Positions 12,438-15,001 of a DNA stretch of 15,001 nucleotides are shown one piece after another. Location: contig JAPKYG010000057.1 of NCBI GenBank assembly GCA_026394435.1, forward strand, positions 1 through 15,001, read 5' to 3'. Numbering within the stretch: the stretch's first letter is position 1; the number at the start of each line of letters is the position of its first letter. The notes beneath the pieces were generated by a model. The model saw nothing but the letters and a program-made list of their open reading frames with translations, made no database searches and was not told where the DNA came from. Source of the DNA: Methanobacteriota archaeon (GTDB lineage: Archaea > Thermoplasmatota > E2 > DHVEG-1). The position numbers and the translations under genes are program-made.

Positions 12438-15001
12438 TCCTGGTTCTAATATCTAATAATAAGGCTATGACTGCAACAATTACTGCAATGAAGATAAAAT
12501 AAAACCCTGTACTAAATCCCCAGCTGGACTGCATAATTACTTCTTCTGATTCAATTGAAATAGCAAGTGCACCTTCGCCTTGGACAGCACCAATGCTTGT
12601 TTCAGTTAATTTTGTTGTCCCAAAATAAAACGATGATAGCAAGATACATAGAAGAACAACTCCAGCGATGCTTAACAGGAGTGCATATTGTTTTTTCTTT
12701 ATTTTTTTCAACAGGATCGCAAGGCTCAGGCTCAGACAGGCAAGTGATGCAAGCGGGACTATTGCTCCGAGAAACATAAGGAACATATCAGGCATTTCCG
12801 CGATATTAAGCGATGTTTCTCCATAGTACTTTCTTGTTTCAATCATTACTCCAGGGTTTACATACATTGCCGTGGTTTTTTCTGCTGGGGGTATCGTACT
12901 TGAGCCAATGAACATCCACCAGGGCTGGAAAAACGATAGGATAACAAGTAGGATAGCAAGACATTTTAGCAGAGACGGAAGTGAGAATCTTTTTAGTAAT
13001 GTCAGCACAACAAGGAACCCAAACAACACAAGCAACAGTACAGTAAGAACAACTGGGAGAAATGAATCAAGTGTCGTTACAAATGTAAGGTGTTTATTAT
13101 TGGTTAGCTCAACTTGTTTTACTCCTATAAGTTCGTCTTTTATATATGCCTTGATGGTATATTGGGCTGGAGGCAGGGAGACTGTATTCTCCTTTGTTTC
13201 AACTACGGTTTGGTTATTGCGAGAGATCCTGAATTTGATATCGTTGTCCATAAGAGTGTTCCCTTTAGAATCGAATAAATCAATCGTCAGATCAAAGACA
13301 GCAGAAAATTTTATTTGAATAATATTTCTTGAATCAGGAACCGTTACATGAACATCGTCAACAAAATCCCCATAACTAATTTGGAGGTTGTAATCCCCTG
13401 CAAGAATCCCTTCGAATGAGAACAGTCCTTTACCGTTCTCTTCAGGGGTTAGTTGAATGGTTCTGTTATTTTTGGTTGTTACAAGCATTGGTGTAATTTC
13501 AACACCGGGTGGGAAATCAAGAGTATCGGTTACGATGACACTGAAGTTATAGAGTTCAAGGTTGACTTGTTCATTCAATTTTTTAATGGTTTTTTGTAGT
13601 TCCTTATCATAGATAACAAAATCTTTATACTCTGCTCGCAGTGTATAGGGGTCTCCTATATTGTATGGAGCTTTAACAATTAATTCCCCGTTTTTTTGTG
13701 TAATATTTTCATCGTAGAGTATTCCATCTTTATTCGTCAACCAGCCATGGATTCCTGGTATCCCGCGTCCATGTTGATCAAGAAATGTGAATTTTATTGT
13801 TCGTTCCCATGTACAAAACACGGTCACCTTCGTATTCTTATCTAAATGAAGAATCGTTGACCCAGTGAAAACCTTCGTTGCATTTCCCCGTTTCAAATAG
13901 ACATTAATAAGGTAATCACCTTCCAAGATGCCCGAGAACGTTTTTGATGCTCTGATAAAAAGTGACCGATTTGCAGCTCCGGCAGTGATTAAATGTCCTT
14001 CATGATACAGTTCAATCCACATCAAAGGAAACGCATGGCCAGTTAGATTCGACAACCATGGATGGGAAAAATGTGTACCACCAAAACGGGTGATGATAGT
14101 TACATTATACCGTTTTTGTTCTCTTTCAAATGGAATATTGTCAGACTGTTGACGTGCTTTAACAAGAGTTTGATACAGGTATGATTCTTTCTGGACAGCG
14201 GTATACCCTCCGGTATCTGATGCGAAGACTTCTGCATCAAACTGAACCGTAAGGTCAGATGGTATCATCACATCGTGACTATAGCCGGGTTCATATGAAT
14301 GCCTTCCAAAATTTATTGAAGCGTAATCTACCTCAGTTCCTAAAAAATTAAAGTACTCTTTTTCTGCGACTTTTAACTGGATACCATCACGTTCATCAGT
14401 CCCTGATGTAACAATGCCTTCGTTTGAAGCAAAAAGAACAGCACTTGCTTTCCCTTCTTTTCCCTCCCCGTAACAGAGCCATGCTTCTTTTCCAAGGTCT
14501 GCATCATTTTTAAATGAAATAATCCATTCTCGATCTTTCGTGGCAGGATTCTGGTTCATCTGGTATTCTTCGATTTTATCGGTCTCGCTATAGAAATTAA
14601 GATAGGGGTAGATTTCTCCAAAGTTAAGGGATTCGACACTGGCGCTGCGGGCTTTTAATGAAATAATCGAACCGAATCGTCCATCTAGATTATCGATCCC
14701 TTCAACAGTCGTATCTTTCAACATCTTATGTTGAACGTGGACATTTAATCGTTTTTCATCAGCTGGATAATAATAGTAGGAATACAGCACAGTCGTCTGT
14801 ATGTCTTTCTTTTTTGATTCAGTGATGATACCAAATTTTACCATTAAGTTGCCATCAACCAAGATTTTTTTATCAACAAAAACCTGATCGGAGGAACTTT
14901 CATCTTTTTCTTTACTTCCATAGTAATACGAAAATGCGAATGATACGATTTGATCGGAGCCAAGAAGATCAAAGTTCTTGACGTCTTTCTTTTGTTTAAC
15001 G
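12400..15001 (-). CDS. Large surface protein with beta-sandwich modules and five membrane helices (partial)
   Basis: The frame is open to the right edge (46 codons beyond a TTG at 14862), so the N-terminus is missing and the TTG is not a real start. Numbering from that TTG, residues 1-597 are extracellular-type beta sequence rich in Tyr, Thr and NxS/T sequons. It includes modules with the L-x-G-x-Y-x-L turn of carboxypeptidase-regulatory/prealbumin-like folds: GILEGDYLINVYL (311-323), GILAGDYNLQISY (485-497) and LPPAQYTIKAYI (563-574). Helices follow at about 602-624, 632-653, 693-718, 725-747 and 785-806. Loops with KRF, KKIKKK and the C-terminal QKKK obey the positive-inside rule, leaving two exposed loops of about 40 residues. 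It is not a family I can name. Likely a membrane-anchored envelope or sensor protein. The stop overlaps the UbiA gene by 38 bp. Confidence 0.75.
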   Translation of the reverse strand, partial: VKQKKDVKNFDLLGSDQIVSFAFSYYYGSKEKDESSSDQVFVDKKILVDGNLMVKFGIITESKKKDIQTTVLYSYYYYPADEKRLNVHVQHKMLKDTTVEGIDNLDGRFGSIISLKARSASVESLNFGEIYPYLNFYSETDKIEEYQMNQNPATKDREWIISFKNDADLGKEAWLCYGEGKEGKASAVLFASNEGIVTSGTDERDGIQLKVAEKEYFNFLGTEVDYASINFGRHSYEPGYSHDVMIPSDLTVQFDAEVFASDTGGYTAVQKESYLYQTLVKARQQSDNIPFEREQKRYNVTIITRFGGTHFSHPWLSNLTGHAFPLMWIELYHEGHLITAGAANRSLFIRASKTFSGILEGDYLINVYLKRGNATKVFTGSTILHLDKNTKVTVFCTWERTIKFTFLDQHGRGIPGIHGWLTNKDGILYDENITQKNGELIVKAPYNIGDPYTLRAEYKDFVIYDKELQKTIKKLNEQVNLELYNFSVIVTDTLDFPPGVEITPMLVTTKNNRTIQLTPEENGKGLFSFEGILAGDYNLQISYGDFVDDVHVTVPDSRNIIQIKFSAVFDLTIDLFDSKGNTLMDNDIKFRISRNNQTVVETKENTVSLPPAQYTIKAYIKDELIGVKQVELTNNKHLTFVTTLDSFLPVVLTVLLLVLFGFLVVLTLLKRFSLPSLLKCLAILLVILSFFQPWWMFIGSSTIPPAEKTTAMYVNPGVMIETRKYYGETSLNIAEMPDMFLMFLGAIVPLASLACLSLSLAILLKKIKKKQYALLLSIAGVVLLCILLSSFYFGTTKLTETSIGAVQGEGALAISIESEEVIMQSSWGFSTGFYFIFIAVIVAVIALLLDIRTRIMQKKKLLSPRN

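Noticed and set aside
12872..13318. 148-codon plus-strand frame antisense to the large surface protein
   Set aside because: Ser/Thr-rich shadow of a well-supported membrane and beta-sandwich coding region; no promoter or ribosome site.
1..15001. Defence system, prophage, transposon or CRISPR array
   Set aside because: No transposase, integrase, nuclease-effector cluster, terminal repeats or regularly spaced identical repeats were seen; the genes are housekeeping or surface types.

Overview
The window reads as archaeal, most probably a euryarchaeote and possibly a Thermoplasmatota-type lineage; the phylum is a guess from gene content and style. Evidence: a class I archaeal CCA-adding enzyme, a membrane-embedded LonB-type Lon protease, an archaeal NadM-type NMN adenylyltransferase, an archaeal YchF/OLA1-type GTPase with a TGS domain, a UbiA-family prenyltransferase, and secreted Asn-rich proteins full of N-glycosylation sequons. 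TATA-like boxes lie about 20-30 nt before several starts and some genes look leaderless. The region is moderately AT-rich. I see no tRNA, rRNA, CRISPR array, insertion sequence or prophage.

Layout. 1-2126 (minus): the N-terminal 708 residues of a secreted NosD-like parallel beta-helix protein, cut by the left window edge. 2215-4920 (minus): a compact RNA-processing cluster, thpR > PAP2-like membrane phosphatase > cca, in which cca starts directly after the PAP2 stop. 5007-5840 (minus): a TatD-like TIM-barrel metal hydrolase whose real start is probably an internal GTG. 5904-6407 (minus): an unrecognised protein with a basic tail and two membrane helices. 6408-6578: a non-coding gap with degenerate 11-12-nt repeats. 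6579-8303 (minus): a YchF-type GTPase directly behind a bactofilin-like protein. 8412-8702 (minus): a second, smaller bactofilin-like protein. 8703-8850: a divergent promoter region. 8851-10878 (plus): LonB. 10949-11449 (plus): NMN adenylyltransferase. 11523-12437 (plus): UbiA-type prenyltransferase. 12400-15001 (minus): the C-terminal part of a large surface protein with beta-sandwich modules and five membrane helices, cut by the right edge and overlapping the UbiA gene tail-to-tail by 38 bp.

How the genes fit together. Most are housekeeping: tRNA 3'-end maturation and RNA 2',3'-cyclic phosphate chemistry (cca, thpR), ribosome-associated GTPase (ychF), membrane proteostasis (lonB), NAD synthesis (nadM) and prenyl-lipid synthesis (UbiA). 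The accessory part is the cell surface (the two large partial genes) and the pair of bactofilin-like proteins next to lonB, which may form a cytoskeletal or envelope-associated polymer. I found no convincing new defence or mobile system. The items most worth a second look are the bactofilin-like pair, the helically phased degenerate repeat behind ychF, the inverted repeats in the promoters of the beta-helix gene and lonB, and the large multi-span surface protein.
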